In this document: positions 1-12,585 of the stretch, piece after piece
How the letters are laid out: the number at the start of each line of letters is the position of its first letter
Position numbering within the stretch: position 1 is the first letter of the stretch
NCBI GenBank assembly: GCA_034440575.1
Contig: JAOTOL010001463.1
Coordinates: 353,501 to 417,500 of the forward strand
Length of the DNA: 64,000 nt
Origin: Imbricaverruca yamaguchii
Taxonomy: Eukaryota > Arthropoda > Thecostraca > Neoverrucidae
Reading direction: 5' to 3'
Translations under genes and position numbers: made by a program
Notes under the pieces: model-generated
Told to the model about the DNA's origin: nothing
Seen by the model: only the letters and a program-made list of their open reading frames with translations
Database searches by the model: none

Positions 1-1689
1 CATCCATTGTTCACTTCTTTGTTCCCATGCTTTGATGTGACCAAAAATGACAATGTGTGTTACTAATGCATATCACGTAGGTACTGACTAGGTAGGTACA
101 TAGGATTTTCCCATCGGCCATCGGTAAATAGATTCCATGCATCAAAAAATATTTTCCCTGAAAATGTACTCTGGAAGAAGTCTGTTTGCACTCAGACTCC
201 AAACCCGGAAAATAAATTTTCCACTCTGGTGAAGAGCTGTAATTCCATTCGGGCCGACATCGCTTCATCACTAGCGGCAGCCAGCTTCCCGAGACGCTTC
301 ACAATGCTATGTGCTGATGTACGCTGGTTCAACAGGCTCACTGAGTCACGTAAGGTACGATCTAAAAATGAGAGGCTACCATTGGCTACAAGGGCGCTGG
401 GGGCACGCTACACTCCCCAAACTCCCCTTGCCCTCAGACTTTCCGAGATCACAAGGACGCTGGGAGCAGGCTGCACTCCCCCTACTCCCCTCGCCCTCCG
501 GCCTTCCGAGGCGAGGGTCTCAGTCACCATATGTGATATGAAACAGGGATCGTCATGATCAAGCCGGACTGTGTCAGGAGTGGTCTCCAGGGTGCCCTGT
601 CATGGTAACACCGGTATGAGAAAGCTGAACTCGTGCGCGTGATAGGTTCGGTCGCCGTTTTTGAGCCAAGGTCTCCAGGCCAACTGCGGCAAGAGTCAGC
701 GGAATCGTATCTGAACCGCAAGTCATAATGATTTCCTCTTTGTTATATTCTTAGGGCACTTAGGATACATTTTTTGCTTTAGAGGGATATCCACCATTAA
801 CACGAACATTGTCTATTACATGGCTGATAAAGGTGATCCGTTAAAACTATCCGTCAGCGTCTCCGCCGGGCTGGTCGTGCTCCGTTGGCTGTTACAGGCG
901 CCCGAGTTTTGCCGTTCTCTCCCGGCTACTCGTCCCATAGCCTTGTGCTCGTCCCCTATCTATGTTCTATCTTCACTGGTACGTCAGGATTGTTCCATTT
1001 AACATTTTGTCTTGCTCGAAGTTCCACGAAATTCCAGCTTTCGCGTTCTATTTGAAACATAACCATATTTGAAGTCCCATGAAACTGTCCTAAACGCGTT
1101 GGTCTTCTCATGTAGTTTGGAAGAGAAGCTAGACGAAAAAGCGCTCCTGAAATAATTGGCAAATAAAAGTTGCTGCATCAGATTCGCCTTATATTTGTTC
1201 TTAAAAAATACACAGCAGCTAATATCTTCCGAAATATCCACCAGTCATTTTGCTTGCTGATTGGAATTCCCTCGAACCACCCAAACTTTTTCCTCCATTT
1301 TCGGCCAATGGAACTGGCTGAAAAATCCCCACACGCTATTCCGTCCATAACATGTCTTCTTATTCCTCAAGCCTACTCTCTTCGCAAGTGCTGGCCTTCT
1401 CCGCATTCCCCTTAGCCACCCTTCACCTGCTTACCCCCGGTACGAGGCTGGTCTATTTGACACCATACACATTCCTGTCAATTAATTTCCAGATCCCTGT
1501 TCCAGTCCCCGCTTAGCGGACCCTCTGCTTGGCCCTGTCGACTCATCTCACCATTCCTCCTCCCGCCTGGTCTCCAGCTTCGTGTCCCTGACCGTCTTTC
1601 AAGTCATGGTTCCCTCATCTCTAGCTCCTGTTCCAGCCGAAGCTCCAGGCCGGTTTCCATAATGCTCCCGCGCCCAGACCGGCTCGCCT
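1..1689. other. non-coding DNA, no gene recognised
   Basis: Mixed-composition sequence. The open frames here are short, overlap on both strands and resemble no known family. A duplicated motif around 385-510 (direct copies of a segment containing CTCCCC and CCTTCCGAG) gives a proline/leucine-rich frame that is not convincing as protein. Confidence 0.55.
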
Positions 1690-2026
1690 CCGTATCCCCA
1701 CACCCACCGGTTCAGCCCGCCGTCATGAGGGCGCGGTGAGCGGCGGGTGACAGCAGCGCCGGCGGACCGGTGAGCCCCCGGCGCGGCGGCCGTGCCGATT
1801 TGGCAACGTGGCGGCTGGCCCTGAGCCGCAGCGGCTGACCCAGTTAGAAGTGGTACCAATGTCAGTCGGACGCTGGTGCGCGGACGCGCAGGTGAGCCGT
1901 ACACCGGGCCGTATTGATCACGGCCGAGATCAGGTGCGGCGCTCATGGCGCGCCAGAGTCGCCGCCGCAGGAGCGGCGTGCAGAGTCGCCGTCTGTGCCC
2001 GGCGGCGGCGGCGGCCACCGCGCGTA
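1690..2026. other. CpG-rich segment leading into the minisatellite
   Basis: GC- and CpG-rich sequence with GGCGGCGGCGGCGG runs near 2003. It looks like a CpG island or the unique flank of the 42-bp array. Frames crossing it translate to arginine/alanine/proline-rich peptides on both strands, which is expected from composition and is not evidence of coding. Confidence 0.4.
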
Positions 2027-3311
2027 CCGTCTCAGCCGGGGAGAGCCTGTCCTGACCCGGCCGCAGACTGTCTCAGCCGGGGAGACGACTGTCCTGACCC
2101 GGCCGCAGACTATCTCAGCCGGGGAGACGACTGTCCTGACCCGGCCGCAGACTGTCTCAGCCGGGGAGACGACTGTCCTGACCCGGCCGCAGACTGTCTC
2201 AGCCGGGGAGAGCCTGTCCTGACCCGGCCGCAGACTGTCTCAGCCGGGGAGACGACTGTCCTGACCCGGCCGCAGACTGTCTCAGCCGGGGAGACGACTG
2301 TCCTGACCCGGCCGCAGCCCCCGGGGAGTCCTGACCCGGCCGCAGACTGTCTCAGCCGGGGAGAGCCTGTCCTGACCCGGCCGCAGACTGTCTCAGCCGG
2401 GGAGACGACTGTCCTGACCCGGCCGCAGACTGTCTCAGCCGGGGAGACGACTGTCCTGACCCGGCCGCAGACTATCTCAGCCGGGGAGACGACTGTCCTG
2501 ACCCGGCCGCAGACTGTCTCAGCCGGGGAGAGCCTGTCCTGACCCGGCCGCAGACTGTCTCAGCCGGGGAGAGCCTGTCCTGACCCGGCCGCAGACTGTC
2601 TCAGCCGGGGAGACGACTGTCCTGACCCGGCCGCAGACTGTCTCAGCCGGGGAGACGACTGTCCTGACCCGGCCGCAGACTGTCTCAGCCGGGGAGACGA
2701 CTGTCCTGACCCGGCCGCAGACTGTCTCAGCCGGGGAGAGCCTGTCCTGACCCGGCCGCAGACTGTCTCAGCCGGGGAGACGACTGTCCTGACCCGGCCG
2801 CAGACTGTCTCAGCCGGGGAGACGACTGTCCTGACCCGGCCGCAGACTGTCTCAGCCGGGGAGACGACTGTCCTGACCCGGCCGCAGACTATCTCAGCCG
2901 GGGAGACGACTGTCCTGACCCGGCCGCAGACTGTCTCAGCCGGGGAGACGACTGTCCTGACCCGGCCGCAGACTGTCTCAGCCGGGGAGACGACTGTCCT
3001 GACCCGGCCGCAGACTGTCTCAGCCGGGGAGACGACTGTCCTGACCCGGCCGCAGACTGTCTCAGCCGGGGAGACGACTGTCCTGACCCGGCCGCAGACT
3101 GTCTCAGCCGGGGAGACGACTGCCCTGACCCGGCCGCAGACTGTCTCAGCCGGGGAGACGACTGTCCTGACCCGGCCGCAGACTGTCTCAGCCGGGGAGA
3201 CGACTGTCCTGACCCGGCCGCAGACTGTCTCAGCCGGGGAGACGACTGTCTCGACCCGGCCGCAGACTGTCTCAGCCGGGGAGACGACTGTCTCGACCTG
3301 GCCGCAGACTG
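2027..3311. repeat. 42-bp GC-rich minisatellite, about 31 copies
   Basis: Head-to-tail units of 42 bp built around CCCGGCCGCAGACTGTCTCA, interspersed with 41-bp units in which GAGACGACTG is replaced by GAGAGCCTG. One shortened unit lies near 2315-2340. The last two units carry the variant TGTCTCGAC. Each unit contains CCCGGC and GCCGGG 14 nt apart and can fold into a hairpin. Because 42 is divisible by three and several frames lack stops, long repetitive frames are open on both strands. These are most likely artefacts. Confidence 0.95.
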
Positions 3312-4252
3312 CCGTTTATTTGGATGCATGTTACGCTTGTCCTGATTGCAGCCTGTCCTATCCTGATGTAGAAAGCTTCATCATGTGGGCGACCTCCCTG
3401 TCTCTGAGTACAACCGTTTATCTTCCTTTAAAAACCTGCTTCCTTTTTTTCGGTACGTGCCACCTTCGCACGTGTGCGGACCCGAGCTCATCGGGCACGG
3501 CCTGTCTGCTTTATTATAGAAAGTAGGCGCCAGCCTCTGACAGCTCGCGCAATCTGCATTGCACTGGGTTCGGGATACCCTATCATACCCTGCCCCCGGC
3601 TCACAGGACCTAGCTCCGAACATTCGCTGCAATGCTATTCTGGGTACAGGCATTGCGACACTCGAATAATTGCGCCGAATCGAAGACTCCGCAATGCTTA
3701 GCACCACTAGGTGGTGACCTAATATCACACGTAGTGATGAAGAACTGTTCAGCTTGGCACCTACAGAATGTTAGACACCTCCAGAGTACTGTATGTTAAT
3801 GGGTAGCAGTAAGAATGTTGAACCAAATTGCAGGCATGGATTGTAAGCCCGACAGACGCCAAAATGGTCTAAACAAAAATGGTTCAGTTTCTATATGGTC
3901 CTCCATTTGGCATCCATTCATACACTTTTCCAACTTTTTTCGGGCCATTCTGGGTACGCTCCACATGCATGTTGTTCTGAAGCAACGTGTGGACGTGGAC
4001 ATGGACGATTAGAAAATACAATTTAGTGTATATGCAACAAACAAAATAGTCTTAGCACATGGCCGCAGATTCTGGGTGGGTTAGTGGGGAAGGGGTCTGG
4101 GCCCCTTCGCACCCGAGTAATGTTAATTTGTCATTTCCAATATTCAATCCGAAAATGTCTTACGCTAATGCGATACTGTAAGGCGTCATCGCCAGTACGG
4201 CTGATTTCCCCATGTCTGCCACATCTCACCGCAGTACCTTCTTTTCGCCTCT
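3312..4252. other. non-coding DNA, no gene recognised
   Basis: Unique sequence after the minisatellite. Short frames occur on both strands and none resembles a known domain. Confidence 0.5.
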
Positions 4253-4291
4253 GATCCGATCCGATCTGATCCGATCCGATCTGATCCGATC
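4253..4291. repeat. GATCC/GATCT short tandem repeat
   Basis: A 39-bp run of GATCCGATCCGATCT-type 15-bp units (pentamer-based), about 2.6 copies, within unique sequence. Confidence 0.85.
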
Positions 4292-5406
4292 GCCTCCAGC
4301 CATTGAGTGCACAGCTGCTGCGTCGTTGACATCGCTGAGACGCAGCTGTCTTCAATAAAAAGAGACCGGCGTTGACGTTCCATGTAACACGCAGTGAGCT
4401 GAAAGCCACGCTTTGAATGCTTCTCACACAACTATCACCAGCTCATGTCGCGGAAGTGGATGGGTGGAAGTTCCACAACCCAGACGACAACGCTGCCATA
4501 CCGCTTGCCAGATGTACGACTGTTTTGATTTTTTGGCGACAAACTGGAATCCCTCTGAACATGGTCACGATCGGACTTGAATTAAGACGGAATGGTGTGT
4601 GTTGAAGTACCGGATCCTTCTTGGATGTTTAAAAAAATATAAACATAAGATACCATGAAGTAAACTTTCAGCTTTTCTCATTCCTGTTTAGGTAAAGGTT
4701 TCAGCGATTACAGCAAACGGGTTGTTCGGTACTTTGGATGTTCAGTAGTGCTCAGCTTGATAACTTGTGTACGGGTCGTTTCAATATGCAGGTCATCGTA
4801 AATATCAAGAGGACATATACTGAGGCTCCAGTAATATGTTTACATCATGGAACTAAGGAGCCATCCATGAGTTAGCAAAAGTCACAACCACCATCTCAAC
4901 ATTAAAAAAATATTGTACTCCATGTAAATCCGGGAAGGAAACCAAAGGATCGAAGGCTTGGTGGGTAGGTAGGTTACACAGCCTGGAATATCGCGGATTT
5001 AGGTCGGGTGAAAGACACTTTCAGTTCTTTTCAAAAGTCCTGCAAGCAAAATATTCCCATAAATTCCTCAACTTGAGCGTACGCTTTTCTCCAAAATAGT
5101 TGCAAGTGACTGTTTTGCCTTCATGAATGCATTAGCATCCACTACATAATAGCATAGCACAGCATGGTATAATATTATCGCATCGGCTTTTATGTAAAAC
5201 TTCAATTCCGTGGATTATCCGCGAGTTGTGAGTCTTCTAGGTGACTTTCATCTGGGTGTATACAATCCGTAGGGAAGCTCAGATGTGAACCAAGAAAACA
5301 AATTGCACAGTTATCCGAGAATCTTGCCAGGAAAGTTGACAGTGTGCACTGTTCCGTCGCTTTGTCACACCAGTGCATGATAAAACTCCAGCATTCACTG
5401 AGATCA
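4292..5406. other. non-coding DNA, no gene recognised
   Basis: AT-richer unique sequence with only short frames and no recognisable protein or RNA gene. Confidence 0.5.
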
Positions 5407-5520
5407 ACTCCCCCGATAATTGCAGTCGTCACTGAGCCTAGCCAACTCCCCCGATAATTGCAGTCGTCACTGAGCCTAGCCAACTCCCCCGATAACTGCA
5501 GTCGTCACTGAGAGTAACCA
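5407..5520. repeat. 38-bp tandem triplicate
   Basis: Three consecutive 38-bp units beginning ACTCCCCCGATAATTGCAG. The first two are identical, and the third has GATAACTG and GAGAGTAACC changes. Confidence 0.92.
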
Positions 5521-5868
5521 ACTCCCGCGCCAGCGATTCGACCCAGCAGATTTGACCAGGCCGCCATGAGGTTTGGAGCCGACACCCTGCCGGTGTGTGG
5601 GCAGTGGTGCCGCCACTGGTCCGGCCACGGCCGCCGCCGGGTGTGTCGGACCGGCGCCAGCCGACGCAGTGCCAGCACGCGTCGTCGTCGGCTGCCTGGT
5701 GCAGCGGAGGCCAGGTGAAACCGAGAGTCGCGGCAGCGGGACGGAGAGCTGGCCGCACGGACCGCCGCGTTCGAGAGCGGCTCACGCTGCCGAGTTTCAC
5801 CCGTGCCGGGGCGTGGCGAGGCTGGCGCGGCACGGGCCACCTGGCAGAGCGTGTGATGCCCGCACCGG
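5521..5868. other. CpG-rich segment
   Basis: Strongly GC/CpG-rich sequence between two short tandem arrays. It gives overlapping open frames on both strands with alanine/arginine-rich translations, a composition effect. It could be a CpG-island-like promoter region, but no transcript unit is visible. Confidence 0.35.
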
Positions 5869-6004
5869 TGACGTCACACGGCTGGTCTTCGGTAACGTCA
5901 CACAGCCGATCATCGGTGACGTCACAAAGACCGTCATCGGTGACGTCTGCAGTCGTATTCACCGACTTCACCGATGACACAGCCGGTCATCGGTGAAGTC
6001 GGTA
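5869..6004. repeat. 24-bp tandem array with CRE-like TGACGTCA sites
   Basis: Units of 24 bp start at 5869, 5893, 5917 and 5941. The first and third start with the full palindrome TGACGTCA, the second with TAACGTCA and the fourth with TGACGTCT. Degenerate pieces continue to about 6004, including TCATCGGTGAAGTCGG. TGACGTCA is the consensus cAMP-response element bound by CREB/ATF bZIP factors. Function here is unproven. Confidence 0.85.
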
Positions 6005-7440
<1,436 letters not shown>

Positions 7441-7469
7441 ATATTGTAAGCATTCATTCGTACATATAC

Positions 7470-7470
<1 letters not shown>

Positions 7471-7552
<82 letters not shown>
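7471..7552. repeat. (TA)n microsatellite
   Basis: An alternating TA run of about 82 bp, the third element of a compound microsatellite with the purine arrays immediately upstream. Confidence 0.97.
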
Positions 7553-7553
<1 letters not shown>

Positions 7554-10500
7554 GGAGGTCACCTGCTCTTGCTCATAATAGCAATTAGCTGCCAACACTG
7601 CCTGCTATTATAGTTGCTGTACAGCAAGTATGGCTGATTAATTCAAAAGTAAACTTGACCTTCATTGGCTGAGTAAGCGGAAAGGAGTAGTAAGCAGCGA
7701 CACCAACGATAGCCATCGAGACACCAGCAGCACCAACGGCAGGCACCAAGACATCAGTAGCAGCACCAGTGACAGTCACCAAGGTGCCAGCAGAGGCACG
7801 AACGACAGCTAATAAGGAACCAGCAGCAGAACCAACGAGAGACCAGCACCAATGAGTGATCCAACCAGCACGAGCAGGCACGAACGAACACCAGCGAGCA
7901 AACAGTGGAATGTCCGACCAGTCCGTTGTAAGCAGACACCCCGGGATCACTGTAAAATAATTGAAAAGTGATGGAGGTCGCAGTCCAGGTGGTGAAACAA
8001 GACAGTCCCTGCCTGGCGAAGTTCTGATTCACGCACAAACAAACAACCTCGAAACACCACGCAAAACATTCGGGGAGAAGCGAGTCGTGATGGTGGTAGG
8101 CAGAAATCGGGCGACAACGGGCTTGTTTCCAAACTTAATTATCAACTTCAATTGACGTTCAATAGTATCTCAAGGAATTAAACTGACGAATATCTTACGC
8201 CACCTAGTAATAAGCATCGTAATTGTATCAGGAACGTTTCTGTTTCAGGAAACCTGTGTGTGCCAGTCAGCTATCTGCTCAAGGGCAAACGTATTATCAA
8301 TCTCACACCAGCCGATTCCTCCCTCCCTCCTCAGATAATCCCTACCCGGAGGAGGCTTCGCGGAGCCGCCGAATACTCCACACGACTCCTGTGATCCGAC
8401 CGGAGCTCAAGAAGCGCACGGCGTCGTTATACCGCGCCGGGTGGGCACGAGCCACGCCGCGCCGGCACGAGCAGCGGCGAGCCGCGCCTCGCTGCCGTCT
8501 GACGGTCACCGGGCGCCGCCGGCCGCCCTGGTGGCGGTGACCCTGTCCTACATCGGCGGCTCGTACCGCTCCGGCTGGCCGCAGCCTGCAGTGCAACAAG
8601 GAACTGCCGGACGTTCAAGGTCGGGGCGGCTCGTGGGCAGACGGCACGCGACAGTCTGCTGGACCAACGGGCGCCAAGACGAGCCTACATCGGCGAGCAC
8701 GGGTACACACACAGACGACAAGGGGTGGGGTCGTGTGACATGCGAGACACGGCTTCGAAGCCAAGTGGAGCTGAAGAGCCAAAGCCATGCGGAAAGAATG
8801 TTGGGCAGGAAAAACGGCGGAGAGGCACGTACGGGCGGAAGTGGCCTTCCACCGGGTAATAGAGGGACAATCTGCATGCAAGATTGGTCCCCCGCCAAGA
8901 GTTCATTTCCTCTTAGTGATTTCTGCGTACACAAAATACGAACTTAATAGGAGGTCCATTCAGCTTTCATCAGCTAAACGCAAGCAGCAAAACATCTAGT
9001 GAACGTTTATAAGGTCAGATATCGACCATACATATCTTAAGCGATGTGATTTTTTGCGGTTTTTCCAGTACATACATCATAAAGTGTCCACTGAAACATG
9101 CTGCCGGATCTACATGTAAATGGAAAAACTGGACCTAACAACCTAAAAATCCAGCATCGAATGATTTTACCTGAAACAGGTTAGGTACAAAAAGGTCACT
9201 TAATTATTATTCAACTGACAAAAACAATCACCATTGACATTTCGCTGTGCAGCAATTGCTACTTTTCAGATCTGTGTATGTCTGTTTGTATTTGAATACA
9301 CCACAATAAGGATATTATCATCCCGGTGATCACTAACATCACTTCAGCATTCAATTGTCAACTCCTGATCGCCTTGTTGACATCATGCTCATTGTATCCC
9401 GCATTCCAGAAATAGTCTAATTATCACTATTCTTCATCGCTCCGAATATGCATGTCATGCTGACGCGCCCAGAGTTAAAATTGTAGGGCCCCTGGACCTC
9501 TCTTGATGGTCTCTGACCCAGTTTAAAGACAGGCCGCCATTTAATGACCTTCAAACCCCAACATATCCCACTAGACAGCACCGGCTGCTGCTGACCAAGA
9601 GAGTGGCTTATGGGCATCCGGAAGTTCCAACAAACATTAGTTTTCTAGCAATTCACCCGAAGGTTCATACTGGAGTAGGTTAGCCAGTGATAATGGAGGG
9701 AAGGACCAGAATCGCTCATTTCTGACTAAAATCCGGTATCTTTCACCGTTTCATCGTTTTCAGACTGCACATAGTGGAACATAACCAGCTGTTCCCTAAC
9801 TCCACTGTATATACCGGAGAGCTCCTGAACCAGCTGGAGCGGCCCAAACCCTGGCCCAAGCGATGGCTTTCGCCAATCCATCAAATCTCACTGGATGGCC
9901 TCATGTCAGGTGAAGCTGCTAATTCAGCTGTCAAGATCACGTCTCTACCAGCTTTACAGTCTGCCTGCCAGCATTTGGCAATCTTAACGTTATGCGTGCG
10001 TGCTGACGTAAACGTTAATACGACAGAAGCCGATGGGCGCCGCGTGCCATCACTCTTATTACCCGCATTCCAGATTCTGAAATTAACTTCAACACTTCAG
10101 AAGGGCGACTCCGGTGGCCTCACGGACCTGGTGGAGATGTGTCCCCTGTGAGCATTCGTCAATCACAGCGCATGCTCTTCCTGCGCACCACGCCAACCAA
10201 TATCATTCTTGAAGATACGTTGAAAGAAAATACTTCAAGCATTGCAGTCGACGTTTTCAGAAGGATGTCATGAAGTTGAAGTCAGACTTATAGGAAATGA
10301 AAAGTAAGCCAATGTAGCCGATAAGTGCATGTTCACTTAAAATCAGTCGACAATTGTGACCGACACCAAGCTGCATTAATATATATTACCATAAATACAC
10401 TGCACTAATAGTTTGCCATCACACAAACATGAAACAGAATCATCGTCAGTATTTCCTTCTTACACCAGGGACAATGAACATGTTCGAATTATTCGGCCAG

Positions 10501-10904
10501 AGGAAGCTTGATTTTTTCATGTGATGACGTATCCACCTATGACTGTGATTGTGCCTGGTAATTTACGGAATGCATTTCAATGTGAACAACAGTGTTCGAA
10601 GTAGCATGTCAATACATCTTCACACTTGTTTTATAGCGACGCTTCCAAAAATCGTTTGGCGGCTACATGAAGGAATCAACCATCAATTCTGATCTGACTA
10701 GCAGTAGTGGACACCAAGATTCATACGTGAACGAAAGCGGAACAAAAGACATCAGATCAAAATAGTTCGGACAAGTACACTTCGAACAACGACGCGAACT
10801 AAAGCAACATGGTGCTATGTTAGGGACGCTGAACGAGCGGGGTCCGTAGGAGTACAGCGCCAATCGTCGCCAATTTCTAACGCCGATTGGCCGCGGGCGA
10901 AGAG
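7553..10904. other. non-coding DNA with a CpG-rich core; no gene recognised
   Basis: At 7690-7890 there is an imperfect CACCAGCA/ACCAACGA-rich stretch that looks like a decayed short-period repeat. At about 8400-8700 the sequence is CpG-rich, with alanine/arginine frames on both strands. Elsewhere there is only mixed-composition DNA. None of the open frames, the longest about 170 codons over the CpG-rich part, resembles a known domain. Confidence 0.45.
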
Positions 10905-10980
10905 CAGCGACAGGTGAGACTCGAACCCACAATCTTTCGATTGTGGGACGGGCAACTTATCCCTAGACTACTCGTCCCCT
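10905..10980 (-). repeat. tRNA-like sequence (degenerate tRNA or SINE head)
   Basis: Read on the minus strand, there is an A-box-like TAGTCTAGGG and a good B-box GGTTCGAGTCT, the two internal RNA polymerase III promoter elements. The T-arm GTGGG-TTCGAGT-CTCAC pairs with one G-T wobble. The ends GGGACGA and CTGTCGC pair at most acceptor positions. The 9-bp stem CCCACAATC/GATTGTGGG is longer than a normal anticodon stem and overlaps the T-arm, so a clean cloverleaf is not possible. A tRNA-derived SINE head or tRNA pseudogene is more likely than a working tRNA. Confidence 0.5.
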
Positions 10981-10984
10981 CCTC

Positions 10985-12504
10985 AGATAAATTGGGGAGT
11001 AGATAGGGGAAATTCCATACGACCTGGCTGCAACTTCAGAAGACATGGGAGTAAATCAACCATTGATGGGCAATCGCCCACCCAAAAGTATATCAAGCAA
11101 CATCTATAACTTGTTACGTCTAGCTTTGGCAAATGTGGAGAAACTTCATGAAGAAATAAATATAAGCTTTCATTCCAGTTTTGGATACGCACACAGCATT
11201 TGTCAGAGGAGCCAATGTCGCAAAGAATGCCTTCAAATTCGACATAAGCATGCTGAAAACCATTTCGCCTCAGTTGAAATAAGCTGCACTCTTAATGTGA
11301 TTAGGCTTCCCGACCGAGCACGATGCACGTATCTTAAAAGTGTATATTATACCGACTAGTCGAAGTAGCATAAACGCACCGCCTTGTCATCGTTCGTCCT
11401 GTAGCTCTCTCACTCAGCTTACACCACATACCACAGTTGAGCGCGACATCATGCACCGCACCACCATTGAGACAGACGATTTGCCCGGTCTGGGGTCTCG
11501 CAGAGCACGTGGTCTCCCGCCTAATCTCGCGGACGGAGATTGAGTCCACACAGCAGTCTGTTCTGACACCAGAGGCGTAAACGCAACATTGTTCCTTTGA
11601 ACATACATTGTGAATACTTTTGATAAAGGACCAGGACATAAATTTGGCCTTAAAAACAAGAGGGTTTTCATGTAAGTGAAGAAATCAGGACTTGGATCGC
11701 TGCACAAAGAAGCTTCCGTAGCGTTATCATTGGGCCGGGTCGAGTCGGGTCTGGTCAAATCGATTCCCTGATATGTGAATCTTTTGTCACGCATACACGA
11801 CGCAAATTCGTCCGGAAATTAAATATTTGAAGCAGCACCCTGATAAATATAAATTCGGTCTAGTCTGAGTCGTGCTATTCAAAACAAATCATGAGCGATT
11901 TCATCACCTGCTACACGCAAGGCAAAGAATCACAATCTTCGTGTGCTCCATTAAGTTTTGCCGATGTCACGCTCCATGCAAACAAATTCTGATATCTGCC
12001 ATATCTGCCATATCTGCCTCATATCTGCCAGCCCATCGTAATAGTATCAGGTACATCAGTTCATATTGATTGTCAGCATAATGATGGCATTCCGAATAAT
12101 TAACCCAAGGAGATAGTTTATGTGAAGTCTGAAAAAAACATATCATATGTTGCGCAAAAACCCTATAATGTCATGCAGGTGAGCCCCATAACATTAACAG
12201 CATTAACATTTTGAAAGTCAAGTCAGTTCTCAAGTTGCCATCAATAAATCCTCCAATAGACGTGAGCCCAACATGCATACAATACATAATCAAGAGCCTG
12301 CAAAATAAGGGAAGAGCACTGTCTCATATCCAACTCCGATCGACCCTATCCGACAGGGAATTGGGGTCAAGTCGTACGGACTTACCTTCTACAGACTCCG
12401 GCAAACTCGAGATGGTGGCATCCTGAAACAGACCGGTCACGTCACATAATATCGCACTGTGTCGCAATTATACACACCGACCACACTGTGATCGTGTCCC
12501 CCCA
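10985..12504. other. non-coding DNA, no gene recognised
   Basis: Unique sequence with short frames only. Near 11995-12035 ATATCTGCC occurs four times in short tandem. Confidence 0.5.
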
Positions 12505-12505
12505 C

Positions 12506-12584
<79 letters not shown>

Positions 12585-12585
12585 C
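12505..12585. repeat. (CT)n microsatellite
   Basis: A CT dinucleotide run with one TTT interruption near 12573, bordered by pyrimidine-rich sequence up to about 12640. Confidence 0.96.

Noticed and set aside
1808..2542. A 244-codon plus frame rich in DPAADCLSRG repeats
   Set aside because: Runs through the 42-bp minisatellite. The frame changes peptide where 41-bp units occur, and the opposite strand is open too.
10070..10151. GDSGG peptide resembling a trypsin active site near 10110
   Set aside because: The surrounding residues do not fit a serine protease (no following P, no preceding C-x-x-D context), and the frame ends soon after.
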